Shown here one piece after another: positions 8,765 to 17,436 of a stretch of 64,000 nucleotides of DNA. The stretch's first letter is position 1; each line of letters starts with the position of its first letter. Below the pieces are notes generated by a model, which had not been told where the DNA came from, ran no database searches, and was given only the letters and a program-made list of their open reading frames with translations. The stretch is from Henriciella sp045287255. GTDB lineage: Bacteria; Pseudomonadota; Alphaproteobacteria; Caulobacterales; Hyphomonadaceae. A program made the position numbers and the translations under genes. The stretch covers positions 372,001-436,000 of the forward strand of contig NZ_CP137142.1 in the NCBI RefSeq assembly GCF_045287255.1, written 5' to 3'.

Positions 8765-10189
8765 ATGATCCCGATCACCGAATATGCCGGGCGCGATGTC
8801 GCCATTTACGGTCTGGGGCGCACCGGCTTGGCCGCTGCCAAAGCCCTGCAGGCTGGTGGCGCACGTGTGTTCGCGTGGGATGATGGGGATATGGCGCGGG
8901 CCACAGCTGAGGCGCAGGGCATCAATGTTACCGATCTGAACAAGCGGGACTGGCAGAAATTTGCCGCGCTCGTCCTCTCGCCGGGCATTCCGTTCAAATT
9001 CCCACAGCCGCATCGCCTTGTGCGCCTTGCGGAAACCATGGGCGTCCCGGTTGTTGGCGATACCGAACTGTTCGCCCGCGCGGTTCAGGCACTGCCGGAA
9101 AAGGGCCGCCCCAAAGTGATCGGGATTACCGGCACAAATGGCAAATCCACCACGACAGCTCTGATCGGTCATATCCTGAAAGAGGCGGGCATTGATGCCC
9201 GCGTCGGCGGCAATATCGGCACAGGCGTCTTGGACATGCAGCCGCTAAACGCCAATGCGGTCTATGTGCTGGAACTATCCTCTTATCAACTGGACCTGAC
9301 CTCCAGCTTGAAATGTGATGTTGCGCTGTTCCTGAATATCTCGCCCGATCATTTGGATCGCCATGGCGGTATGGATGGCTATATCGCCGCCAAGAAACGG
9401 ATTTTCCGCAATCAGGACGCGCGTGATGTTGCTGTGGTCGGGATTGATGACCCAGTGACCCAAAGCATCGCCATGGGCCGCAAGCGCCCCGGTGAAGCCC
9501 GCGTTGTGCCAATCTCGGCTGAGTTTGGTCTTGCTCGCGGTGTGAGCGCCGTTGGTGGCTATCTGCATGACAGTGTTGGTGGCCAGGCGCTTCGGGTTGG
9601 TGATCTTGCCATGGCCGATGCGCTGCCGGGACGCCATAACCACCAGAATGCTGCGGCCGCCTATGCCGCTTGCGCCGCGCTGGGCTTGTCGCCAGGCCGG
9701 ATCATGGCGGGCATTCGCAGCTTCCCCGGCCTTGCCCACCGCATGGAGAAGGTTGGTGAGATTGACGGCATTCGCTTCATCAATGACAGCAAGGCCACTA
9801 ACGCACAGGCCGCTGAGCAGGCGCTTAAGACCTTCCCGAAAGTCCACTGGATTGTCGGCGGCAAGTCCAAGGCCGAAGGCATTGCGCCGCTCGAACCTTT
9901 CTTTGACCGCGTTGAGACGGCTTACCTGATCGGCGAAAGCAGCGCTGACTTTGCCAAGACCTTGGACGGCAAGGTCAAGGTTCAGCAATGCGGCACGCTC
10001 GAAGCGGCGACCAGCGCGGCTTACGAAGAGGCCCGCAAAGCAGGCGATAGCGCGCCTGTTGTCTTGCTCTCGCCAGCCTGTGCCAGCTTTGATCAGTTCA
10101 AGGATTTTGAAGCGCGCGGTGATGCTTTCCGGGAGATTGTCAAACGCCTTGCCGGAGAGGCAGAGCCCCCAAAGGCCGCCACGGGGTAG
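8765..10189 (+). CDS. murD: UDP-MurNAc-L-Ala:D-Glu ligase MurD
   Basis: Cytoplasmic ligase that adds D-glutamate to UDP-MurNAc-L-Ala. The 474-aa protein has an N-terminal Rossmann-like uracil-binding region (VAIYGLGRTGLAAAKAL), the P-loop GTNGKSTTT with K127, the ELSSYQLD block, NISPDHLDRHG, and INDSKATN with HWIVGGKSK in the C-terminal domain, all diagnostic for MurD. It begins 11 bp after mraY and is followed 6 bp later by ftsW. The length is close to the family norm. Confidence 0.96.
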   Translation: MIPITEYAGRDVAIYGLGRTGLAAAKALQAGGARVFAWDDGDMARATAEAQGINVTDLNKRDWQKFAALVLSPGIPFKFPQPHRLVRLAETMGVPVVGDTELFARAVQALPEKGRPKVIGITGTNGKSTTTALIGHILKEAGIDARVGGNIGTGVLDMQPLNANAVYVLELSSYQLDLTSSLKCDVALFLNISPDHLDRHGGMDGYIAAKKRIFRNQDARDVAVVGIDDPVTQSIAMGRKRPGEARVVPISAEFGLARGVSAVGGYLHDSVGGQALRVGDLAMADALPGRHNHQNAAAAYAACAALGLSPGRIMAGIRSFPGLAHRMEKVGEIDGIRFINDSKATNAQAAEQALKTFPKVHWIVGGKSKAEGIAPLEPFFDRVETAYLIGESSADFAKTLDGKVKVQQCGTLEAATSAAYEEARKAGDSAPVVLLSPACASFDQFKDFEARGDAFREIVKRLAGEAEPPKAATG

Positions 10190-10195
10190 GGCGCG

Positions 10196-11329
10196 ATGGT
10201 TGAAGTTGCCCTGCGCCCCAAAACCCCTTTAGGCCATGCCTCGGTCTGGCAACGTGAAACCGACTGGCCCATTGTCATTGCCGCCTTTGCGCTGATTGGC
10301 GCAGGTTTGATGCTCTCGCTCGCCGCCGGGCCACCCGCCGCCAATCGTTTGGGCTATGAGGACCAGTTTTTCTTCGTCAAACGACAGGTTGGCTTTGCCG
10401 GATTGGCGGCGATAACCCTGCTTGGTGTCAGTACCCTCAACGCAGTCTGGGCCCGGCGACTTGCGGCTCTGGTCTTTGCTGGCAGTCTGGTTCTGCTCGC
10501 GACAATCCTGTTGGTGGGACATGAAGCAAAGGGCGCGCAGCGCTGGATACGCTTTGCCGGCTTCTCGCTTCAGCCTTCGGAGTTTGCCAAGCCTGCCTTG
10601 GTGGTGCTGACCGGATGGCTTCTGGCGCAGCGCCAGCTTTATCCCAATGGGCCATGGGCCGGGATTACGCTGGTCTTTTTCTGCGCCACGTTGGGTTTCC
10701 TGCTCCTGCAGCCCGATGTCGGGCAGGCGGCGCTGCTGACAGCGGCCTTTGTCGTGACGTTCTTTGTTTCGGGGCTGCCATTCCGGTGGGCGGTGATCTT
10801 TGCCGGGGGTGGGGCGGCGCTCTCAGGGTTGCTCTACGCGACCCTGCCGCATGTGCGTTTCCGGGTGAACAGTTTCATCAATCCGACCGCCTATGACACC
10901 TATCAGATCGACAAGGCGAGCGAGGCGATTGCCCGTGGCGGCCTGCTCGGGGTCGGCCCCGGTGAAGGGACGATCAAAACCTCTCTGCCCGACGCGCATA
11001 CAGACTTCATCTATGCCGTGATGGGTGAGGAGTTCGGCTATATTGCTGCGGTCCTGCTGATCTTTGTCTTTGGCTTTATCGTCTGGCGCGGCCTACGCGC
11101 CGCCGCCCGTATCCATGACCCCTATCCGCGCGCCGCAGCATCCGGATTATTTGCGCTTTTCGGCCTTCAGGCTGCCATAAACATTGCGGTAAATGTCAGC
11201 CTGATCCCGCCAAAGGGCATGACATTGCCTTTCATCTCCTATGGCGGATCGAGCATGCTGGGGACAGCGCTGACGCTTGGTTTGGCGCTGGCATTGATCC
11301 GGCGCGAGAGAACGGTTTGGAAGGGCTGA
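10196..11329 (+). CDS. ftsW: Septal peptidoglycan glycosyltransferase FtsW
   Basis: SEDS-family membrane glycosyltransferase that polymerises lipid II at the septum as partner of FtsI. The 377-aa protein has about ten hydrophobic segments and typical blocks: GAQRWIRFAGFSLQPSEFAKPA, split by a short loop, QPDVGQAALL, GEGTIKTSLPDAHTDFIYAV (the periplasmic loop with the conserved Asp), EEFGYI, and PPKGMTLPFISYGGSS near the end. ATG 10196 lies 6 bp after murD. A 128-bp gap with a strong hairpin separates it from murG, the only sizeable gap inside the operon. Confidence 0.95.
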   Translation: MVEVALRPKTPLGHASVWQRETDWPIVIAAFALIGAGLMLSLAAGPPAANRLGYEDQFFFVKRQVGFAGLAAITLLGVSTLNAVWARRLAALVFAGSLVLLATILLVGHEAKGAQRWIRFAGFSLQPSEFAKPALVVLTGWLLAQRQLYPNGPWAGITLVFFCATLGFLLLQPDVGQAALLTAAFVVTFFVSGLPFRWAVIFAGGGAALSGLLYATLPHVRFRVNSFINPTAYDTYQIDKASEAIARGGLLGVGPGEGTIKTSLPDAHTDFIYAVMGEEFGYIAAVLLIFVFGFIVWRGLRAAARIHDPYPRAAASGLFALFGLQAAINIAVNVSLIPPKGMTLPFISYGGSSMLGTALTLGLALALIRRERTVWKG

Positions 11330-11354
11330 GATGAATTTTATAATCGACCGAGGT

Positions 11355-11422
11355 CACCCACTCCCCCTGCCCAACCACCCCAAGGGTAGCCTCTGCGGGC
11401 GGTTGGGCAGGGGGAGTGGGTG
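11355..11422. repeat. Perfect 22-bp hairpin (REP-like element A) between ftsW and murG
   Basis: Arms at 11355-11376 and 11401-11422 are perfect 22-nt inverted repeats around a 24-nt loop. The loop and inner arms share a roughly 37-nt core, in the opposite orientation, with the element after murB at 14954-14992: both contain CCCAACCGCCCGCAG followed by GGCTACCCTTGGGG. No T-run follows on the plus strand, so it is not a classical intrinsic terminator. It may act in mRNA processing or partial termination inside the dcw operon; this is inferred. Confidence 0.8.
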
Positions 11423-11457
11423 GCTGCTGAACCCTGTTCAGCAATCAGGAGAGTTCC

Positions 11458-12549
11458 ATGAATGACAAACCTCTCGTGGTGATCGGCGCAGGCGGTACAG
11501 GCGGGCACATGTTTCCGGCTGCAGCTTTTGCCGAAGAGATGCGCGCGCGCGGCTGGGCGGTCGGCCTGATCAGTGATGATCGTGGCTTGCGCTATGCCGA
11601 AACCTTTCCCGCTGACTGGAAACATGAAGTCAAAGCTTCCAGCCCGAACCTGCGCAAACCACTCGCTCTGCCTGGTGTCGCTCTGAAAATTCGTGATGGC
11701 GTCAATCAGGCCGCGCGAAAGTATAATGAGCAGCGCCCGGCACTCGTCGCGGGCTTTGGCGGCTATCCGGCCTATCCGGCGCTCAGTGCGGCGCGGCGCA
11801 AGCGTATCCCGATCATTATTCACGAACAGAACGCAGTTCTGGGCCGGGTGAACCGGGCCTTCGCCAAGAAAGCGGCTGTCGTGGCGTCTGGGTTTGAGCG
11901 GCTCGACCGCCTGCCTCGCGGGGCCAACCATGTCCCCATCGGTAACCCGGTTCGCGCCCCTATCGCGGCAATGCGCGATGCACCCTTTCCGGATACCGAT
12001 GGCCCGTTGACGGTCTTCGTCACGGGCGGCTCACAAGGCGCCCGTATCCTTGGCGAGGCGATCCCGCTCGCCATCGCCAACCATATTCCTGCCCCGCTGC
12101 GCGCCCGCCTTAAGGTCGTTCAGCAGGTCCGCGAGGAACAGCTCGAAGAGGTCCGTACCCTCTATGACAAAGCCGGGGTTGAGGCAGAGCTACAGGCTTT
12201 CTTCTCCGATATGCCAGATCGCCTTGCAGCGGCTCACATGATCATTGCCCGCTCTGGCGCGGGGACGGTCAGCGAGATTGCCGCCATCGGGCGCCCATCC
12301 ATCCTGATCCCGCTAAAGATCGCCATGGATGACCATCAGACCGCAAATGCTGAAGGCTTGGTCGATGCGGGTGCTGCCGACATGATGCTTGAGGATAATC
12401 TCTATCCAAACCTGCTCGGCCAGCTCCTTGCTGCACGCCTAGAGGATGGTGACGACCTGCGCGCCCGCGCTGCCGCTGCCAAGGGGCAGGGGAATATCAA
12501 CGCGGCGCGAGACCTTGCTGATATGGCAGTAAAGATCGTAGCTGATTGA
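11458..12549 (+). CDS. murG: Undecaprenyldiphospho-muramoylpentapeptide GlcNAc-transferase MurG
   Basis: Peripheral inner-membrane GT28 glycosyltransferase converting lipid I to lipid II. The 363-aa protein starts with the family signature GAGGTGGHMFPA near residues 10-21, has HEQNAVLGRVNR in the N-domain acceptor site, and the C-domain UDP-GlcNAc site with GGSQGA and RSGAGTVSEIAAIGRPSILIPL followed by DDHQTANA. ATG 11458 follows AGGAG at good spacing. It begins 35 bp after the hairpin at 11355-11422, so its expression may be partly uncoupled from upstream genes. Confidence 0.97.
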   Translation: MNDKPLVVIGAGGTGGHMFPAAAFAEEMRARGWAVGLISDDRGLRYAETFPADWKHEVKASSPNLRKPLALPGVALKIRDGVNQAARKYNEQRPALVAGFGGYPAYPALSAARRKRIPIIIHEQNAVLGRVNRAFAKKAAVVASGFERLDRLPRGANHVPIGNPVRAPIAAMRDAPFPDTDGPLTVFVTGGSQGARILGEAIPLAIANHIPAPLRARLKVVQQVREEQLEEVRTLYDKAGVEAELQAFFSDMPDRLAAAHMIIARSGAGTVSEIAAIGRPSILIPLKIAMDDHQTANAEGLVDAGAADMMLEDNLYPNLLGQLLAARLEDGDDLRARAAAAKGQGNINAARDLADMAVKIVAD

Positions 12550-12571
12550 AACAAACTTAGAGATACCTCTT

Positions 12572-13984
12572 ATGAAACCCTCCCCAACTCCGTTCCCGCT
12601 TGGCCCGGCCCATCTTGTTGGTATTGGCGGCATTGGCATGTCTGGCATTGCCGAGATCATGATGAATCTCGGTTATCAGGTTCAGGGCTCTGACATGCGC
12701 GAGAGCGACAATGTCAAACGCCTGCGAGAGAAGGGCGCGACCGTCCATATCGGCCATGTCGCAGAGAACGTGACAGGGACCAGCGCGGTGATCATTTCCA
12801 GCGCGATCAAGGATGATAATGTCGAGGTGCAGGCCGCCCGCGCCGCTGGTATTCCGGTGGTCCGCCGCGCTGATATGCTGGCCGAGATCATTCGCCTGAA
12901 ATGGACGGTTGCGGTTGCCGGAACCCATGGCAAGACGACCACCACCACGATGCTGGCCGCGTTGCTTGATGGGGCCGGGATTGATCCGACCGTGATCAAT
13001 GGCGGTATCATCAATGCCTATGGCTCAAACGCCAAAGCCGGGGACGGGGACTGGATCGTACTGGAGGCTGACGAGTCCGACGGCACCTTCATGAAAATCC
13101 GTCCGACCATTGCCGTTGTGACCAATATGGACCCTGAGCATATGGAGCATTACGGCTCCATGGAGGCCCTGCGCGCCGCGTTTGATACCTATGTCGGCAA
13201 TATCCCTTTCTATGGCTTCGGCGTGCTGTGCACCGACCACCCGGAAGTTGCGGCAATGGTCGCGCGGGTCTCTGATCGCCGCATCATCACCTATGGCTAT
13301 AACCGCCAGGCCGATGTCCGCGCAGTGGACCTGACACCTTCCCCGGATGGGGTGACGTTCAAGGTGATGATCCAGGGGCGCGGCGTCAGCGCAGAACGGA
13401 TCATCGAGGATGTCTTCCTGCCTATGGCCGGGGAACATAACGTTTCCAACGCGCTGGCGGCGATTTCCGTTGCGGTTGAGCTGGGCGCCACTAATGAGCA
13501 AATCCGCGATAGCTTTAAGGGCTTTGGCGGGGTCAAACGTCGCTTTACCCCGGTCGGGGAATGGAACGGCGTTCGCGTCATTGATGATTATGCCCACCAC
13601 CCGGTTGAGATCACGGCCTGCCTGAAAGCCGCTCGCGCTATTCAGGGGCAGGGCCGGGTGATCGCGGTTTCCCAGCCCCACCGCTACTCCCGCCTCAACG
13701 ACCTGTTTGAAGATTTCGCGCAATGCTACCGCGAGGCCGACATCGCCATCATTACGCCGGTCTATGCCGCTGGAGAGGCCCCGCGGGAAGGCGTGAATGA
13801 GCAGGCTCTCGTTACCAGTATGCAGGGCCACGGCCATAAAGGCGCGCAAGTGCTTGAAGACCTTGAGGCGCTGCCCGCCCTGATCAAAGACATCGCCCAG
13901 CCGGGCGATATGGTTGTCTGCATGGGCGCGGGCAGTATTTCAGCCCATGCCAATGCTTTGGTTGGGAAGCTGAGCAACGCATGA
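12572..13984 (+). CDS. murC: UDP-MurNAc:L-alanine ligase MurC
   Basis: First Mur ligase, adding L-Ala to UDP-MurNAc. The 470-aa protein has the dinucleotide-like HLVGIGGIGMSGIA motif at the N-terminus, the P-loop GTHGKTTTT with K121, EADESDGTF, and NMDPEHMEHYG. Its C-terminal domain has VIDDYAHHPVE and QPHRYSR, all diagnostic. ATG 12572 lies 22 bp after murG; a CTTAGAG/ACCTCTT stretch upstream gives only a weak RBS. The last codon overlaps murB (ATGA). Confidence 0.97.
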   Translation: MKPSPTPFPLGPAHLVGIGGIGMSGIAEIMMNLGYQVQGSDMRESDNVKRLREKGATVHIGHVAENVTGTSAVIISSAIKDDNVEVQAARAAGIPVVRRADMLAEIIRLKWTVAVAGTHGKTTTTTMLAALLDGAGIDPTVINGGIINAYGSNAKAGDGDWIVLEADESDGTFMKIRPTIAVVTNMDPEHMEHYGSMEALRAAFDTYVGNIPFYGFGVLCTDHPEVAAMVARVSDRRIITYGYNRQADVRAVDLTPSPDGVTFKVMIQGRGVSAERIIEDVFLPMAGEHNVSNALAAISVAVELGATNEQIRDSFKGFGGVKRRFTPVGEWNGVRVIDDYAHHPVEITACLKAARAIQGQGRVIAVSQPHRYSRLNDLFEDFAQCYREADIAIITPVYAAGEAPREGVNEQALVTSMQGHGHKGAQVLEDLEALPALIKDIAQPGDMVVCMGAGSISAHANALVGKLSNA

Positions 13985-14913
13985 CCGATTGGCGTGACAC
14001 ACTTCCGGAGGTGCGCGGCAAGCTTCTCCGCGATGCACCGCTTGCGCCCTACACGTGGTTCCGTGTCGGCGGCGCGGCGGATGCGCTTTTCCTGCCTGCC
14101 GATGAGGATGATCTCGCTGACCTGCTCAAGGCTTTGCCAGACGATGTTCCTGCCACTGTGCTTGGGGTGGGCTCCAACACGATTGTCCGTGATGGCGGCA
14201 TTGAAGGGGTCGTGATCCGCCTGATGGGCGGCTATTGGGGGCAGATTGAGGTGCAAGACGACGGCGAAGTGCTTGCCCGATCTGGTGCGCTTGATCTCTC
14301 TGTCGCTCGGGCTGCGGCCAAGGCGGGCGTTTCAGGCTTGTCTTTCCTGTCCGGCATTCCCGGTTCCATGGGCGGCGCCATCCGCACCAATGCAGGCTGT
14401 TATGGCCGTGAGCTGAGCGATGTTGTCAGCGCGGTTGAGGGCGTTAATCGGCGCGGCGAAAAAGTTGTTCGCCTGCGCAATCAGATCCATTTCAACTATC
14501 GCCACACTGATTTCCCGGACGAGATTATCGTCACGCGCCTGCACCTGATCGGACAGCCTGGCGGTGATCCGGATGCGCTGGCCCAGGAGATTGCCGAGCA
14601 TCAGGCCAAACGGGCCGATACTCAGCCGATCAAGGACAAGACAGGCGGCTCGACGTTTGCCAATCCCGATCCACCCGGCACCCCGAACCAACGCTCAAGC
14701 TGGAAGCTGATTGATGCAGCAGGCTGCCGCGGCCTGCGCGTCGGCGGGGCACAGGTTAGCGAGAAGCATTGTAACTTCCTGATCAATACGGGTGAGGCCA
14801 CTGCGGCTGACATTGAAGCGCTCGGTGAGCTGGTCCGCGCGCGTGTGCTGGCCCATTCCGGTGTTGACCTGCGCTGGGAAATCCGCCGGATCGGGCGCTT
14901 GCAGGCTCAATAA
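13981..14913 (+). CDS. murB: UDP-N-acetylenolpyruvoylglucosamine reductase MurB
   Basis: FAD-dependent enzyme that reduces UDP-GlcNAc-enolpyruvate to UDP-MurNAc. The 310-aa protein has LAPYTWFRVGGAAD at the N-terminus, LGVGSNTIVRDGGIEGVVIRL and GLSFLSGIPGSMGGAIRTNAGCYG (in pieces) forming the FAD-binding domain, then GSTFANPDP with the catalytic serine, and AGCRGLRVGGAQVSEKHCNFLIN. It is the short type without the E. coli C-terminal insertion. It overlaps murC by 4 bp and is the last gene of this dcw cluster. Confidence 0.96.
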   Translation: MTDWRDTLPEVRGKLLRDAPLAPYTWFRVGGAADALFLPADEDDLADLLKALPDDVPATVLGVGSNTIVRDGGIEGVVIRLMGGYWGQIEVQDDGEVLARSGALDLSVARAAAKAGVSGLSFLSGIPGSMGGAIRTNAGCYGRELSDVVSAVEGVNRRGEKVVRLRNQIHFNYRHTDFPDEIIVTRLHLIGQPGGDPDALAQEIAEHQAKRADTQPIKDKTGGSTFANPDPPGTPNQRSSWKLIDAAGCRGLRVGGAQVSEKHCNFLINTGEATAADIEALGELVRARVLAHSGVDLRWEIRRIGRLQAQ

Positions 14914-14920
14914 AGTCCTT

Positions 14921-15009
14921 GTGCCGACGTCTCTTCATCCTAAGCTTGTCGAAGGGCCCAACCGCCCGCAGGGCTACCCTTGGGGCGGTGGGGACGGGGA
15001 CGTCGGCAC
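14921..15009. repeat. Palindromic REP-like element B after murB
   Basis: Outer arms GTGCCGACGTC (14921-14931) and GACGTCGGCAC (14999-15009) are perfect inverted repeats. Inside are an inner stem ACCGCCC/GGGCGGT and a core shared with the hairpin at 11355-11422. The segment CCTAAGCTTGTCGAAGGG at 14939-14956 resembles a repeat common in many alphaproteobacterial genomes. It sits between convergent murB and msrA and could fold in RNA of either strand; terminator activity is possible but not shown by a T-run. Confidence 0.75.
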
Positions 15010-15031
15010 AGCTAAAAATCAGACTCAAGCT

Positions 15032-15679
15032 CTACTTTTTGGCTTTGCCGCTCCACAGCTCTTTAACCCGCTTATCGCGGCCACAGCCCTGCCGATAGAA
15101 ATTATAGCGTACGGCATTTTTCAGGTAATAATCCTGATGATAGCCCTCGGCATCATAGAAGGCGACCTCATCCCGCACCTTGGTCACGACCGGTGCAGGC
15201 AGGATGTTGCTGGCATCAATCTCTGCGATTTCAGCCTCGACGATGGCGCGCTCTTCATCGCCATCAACAAAAACAGCCGTCGTATAGCTGTTGCCGCGAT
15301 CACAGAACTGGCCGCCCGCATCGACCGGATCGATATGGCGGAAGAAGTATGAGACCAGTTCGGCATACTCGACCTTGGCCGGGTCATAGATCACTTTAAC
15401 CGCTTCGAGATGCCCTTGCTTTGTATGAGTCTTATAGGTCGGGTCCGTCGTATCCCCGCCTGTATAGCCAGAGATGGTCTCTTCCACGCCGTCGACTTTG
15501 TCGAAATCGCTCTCAACGCACCAGAAACACCCGCCTGCAAAAATCGCGCTTTCCAGCGTTACCGCCGTTTGCACCTGTACTTTCGGGTCATTCTCAGCGC
15601 CGGCATTCATAAAGAAAGTCGCAAGCGTGGCTGCGCCTCCGGCAAGAACGGCAATCAGGGTGGTCTGGGAGAGTTTCAT
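15032..15679 (-). CDS. msrA: Peptide-methionine (S)-S-oxide reductase MsrA, membrane-anchored or exported
   Basis: Repairs oxidised methionine (S-epimer). The 215-aa protein has an N-terminal hydrophobic stretch (residues about 5-25, ending AGA) that should act as a signal or anchor, followed by a complete MsrA domain. GGCFWC (catalytic Cys) lies near residue 50, with the SGYTGG and GHLEAVKVIYDP blocks and the conserved C-terminal YHQDYY. This predicts periplasmic methionine repair, unlike the cytosolic E. coli enzyme. It is convergent with murB across the element at 14921-15009. Confidence 0.95.
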   Translation of the reverse strand: MKLSQTTLIAVLAGGAATLATFFMNAGAENDPKVQVQTAVTLESAIFAGGCFWCVESDFDKVDGVEETISGYTGGDTTDPTYKTHTKQGHLEAVKVIYDPAKVEYAELVSYFFRHIDPVDAGGQFCDRGNSYTTAVFVDGDEERAIVEAEIAEIDASNILPAPVVTKVRDEVAFYDAEGYHQDYYLKNAVRYNFYRQGCGRDKRVKELWSGKAKK

Positions 15680-15794
15680 CGGTTTGGCTCAAGTCTATGC
15701 GTCGGGGATACCGATCATATGCGAGCGGTGATCCGTAAAAGCGAGATTACGTTTCATTTATCACGCGAATTTGTACAGCTCGTGAGCGTAAAGC

Positions 15795-16547
15795 CTACCC
15801 GGCGAGGCGTTCCATTTCTTCAGCCGACAGCTCTGAATTGTCGTAAACATTCTGAACGTCATCAAGCTCATCCAAGAGGTCGAGTAATTTCATCAGCTTA
15901 TCAGCATCATCGCCTGCAATGGGGACAGTATTGCTGGGTTTCCAGATCAGCTTGACCGATTTGGGCTCAACTTCGCCAAACTGGCCTTCCAGAGCCCCGG
16001 CAACGGTCATTAGCTCTTCACGTTCGGTATAGATGAAGTGACCATTCTCGTCTGACTCGACATCAGTTGCCCCCGCATCCAGCGCTGCCATCATCACGGT
16101 CTCTTCGTCACCAGCTTCAGCGGCAAATTCAATCGCGCCAACATTTTCAAAACCGAAGGAGACAGAGCCGGTTTCGCCAAGGTTTCCACCATTCTTGGAG
16201 AATGTGGTGCGGATTTCGCTGGCGGCGCGATTCTTATTGTCGGTGGAGGCTTCGATAATGATGCCAACCCCGCCGGGGCCAAAACCTTCATAGCGCTGTT
16301 CAACATAATCATCGCCACCACCGCCCTGGCCCTTCTCAACCGCGCGTTTGATATTGTCCTTGGGCATGGACTGGCCGCGCGCATTGGCAATTGCCAGACG
16401 CAGGCGCGGGTTCCCGTCAGGGTCGGGGCCGCCCAGCTTTGAAGCAATGGTGATTTCCTTGGACAGGCGGGAAAACAGAACCGCACGTTTCTTGTCCTGG
16501 GCACCTTTGCGGTGCTGAATATTTGCCCATTTACTATGGCCGGCCAT
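15795..16547 (-). CDS. YebC/PmpR-family protein (TACO1-like)
   Basis: The 250-aa protein belongs to the YebC family, whose members were first described as DNA-binding regulators and are now also linked to translation of difficult motifs. The N-terminus AGHSKWANIQHRKGAQDKKR (spread over residues 2-21) is diagnostic, followed by KLGGPDPDGNPRLRLAI and the GYGPGG-like GFGPGGVGIIIEASTDN. The acidic C-terminal domain is intact. No ruvC, a frequent partner, is adjacent. GGAG sits just before the ATG. Confidence 0.95.
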   Translation of the reverse strand: MAGHSKWANIQHRKGAQDKKRAVLFSRLSKEITIASKLGGPDPDGNPRLRLAIANARGQSMPKDNIKRAVEKGQGGGGDDYVEQRYEGFGPGGVGIIIEASTDNKNRAASEIRTTFSKNGGNLGETGSVSFGFENVGAIEFAAEAGDEETVMMAALDAGATDVESDENGHFIYTEREELMTVAGALEGQFGEVEPKSVKLIWKPSNTVPIAGDDADKLMKLLDLLDELDDVQNVYDNSELSAEEMERLAG

Positions 16548-16639
16548 GGGGGCTCCTGTCTGGCGTCATTACACTAGACGCCCGCCATAGCGCAGCTCGC
16601 CACGCTTTTCAAAGGGGCAGGTGTGACAGAGATAAATCC

Positions 16640-17371
16640 CTAATCAAAAACCGTCATCATGCCGCCGTGCTTGAAGGCTTCCTGACGGTCCACGACACGC
16701 CGCAACAGGCGTAGGAGCAGATAAGCAGATGCAACTCCAAACAGAGATGAAGCAACATCCAACCCGAATGTCGTTGAGGAATAGTCTTCGCCATTGAAGC
16801 CACCTGATAAGCGCATACTGATATTGGCGGTGACGTTTGAGACTAGCCAGAAAGTCCACCATAAAGGAATTGGTGAGTTTGCAGCGGATTTTTCACCCAT
16901 TGCAGCATAAGTGCCGTGATAAATCTGGCTCATCCCTTCGGCTGGTTTCCAGAGATTGGCGAATGGGATGAAATACCACCCTACAGCCCAAGCGGGTGAC
17001 ATTTCAGCCTTTTTACTACCGATTGTATGTAGGTTCCGCATAGTTCGATAGGTCACTCGCGACACCATGACGTAGCAGAACATCAGTGACGTGAATTGCA
17101 GTATGGCAATCGCTGCTATCGCGAGGTCGAACTGAGTAAGTACTTCATAGCTAACTGGTGCAACGGTATCTGGAAGATAAAGCCATAGGAGAAATGCAGA
17201 AGCGATACCCATGAGTAGTTCTGCCGCCATATAGATTTTTAAAGCCCCCGCGAGCCATTTGAACAGGCTTTTAGCGCTACGGGGGCCATTAGGGTATGCG
17301 TGTTTTGGAACGACCGCATGTGGTTCATTAGGTTCAGTTCCGCGTGCAGCTTCTTGGGATGTGTCTGACAT
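16640..17371 (-). CDS. DUF4328 membrane protein
   Basis: A 243-aa polytopic membrane protein of unknown function. A polar N-terminus (about 40 residues, rich in E, P and A) precedes roughly four to six hydrophobic segments. The block GWYFIPFANLWKPAEGMSQI at about residues 130-150 is characteristic of DUF4328. GC content looks lower than in neighbouring genes. It stands alone on the minus strand with a 65-bp gap to the upstream phosphoesterase gene, so it may be the last gene of that transcript. No partner suggests a role. Confidence 0.75.
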   Translation of the reverse strand: MSDTSQEAARGTEPNEPHAVVPKHAYPNGPRSAKSLFKWLAGALKIYMAAELLMGIASAFLLWLYLPDTVAPVSYEVLTQFDLAIAAIAILQFTSLMFCYVMVSRVTYRTMRNLHTIGSKKAEMSPAWAVGWYFIPFANLWKPAEGMSQIYHGTYAAMGEKSAANSPIPLWWTFWLVSNVTANISMRLSGGFNGEDYSSTTFGLDVASSLFGVASAYLLLRLLRRVVDRQEAFKHGGMMTVFD

Positions 17372-17436
17372 TTTTGATTAAAGTCCCCCTCAACGCATAC
17401 TGAAAGCTTAAATCAGAAGGACATGCAAGCGGTATT

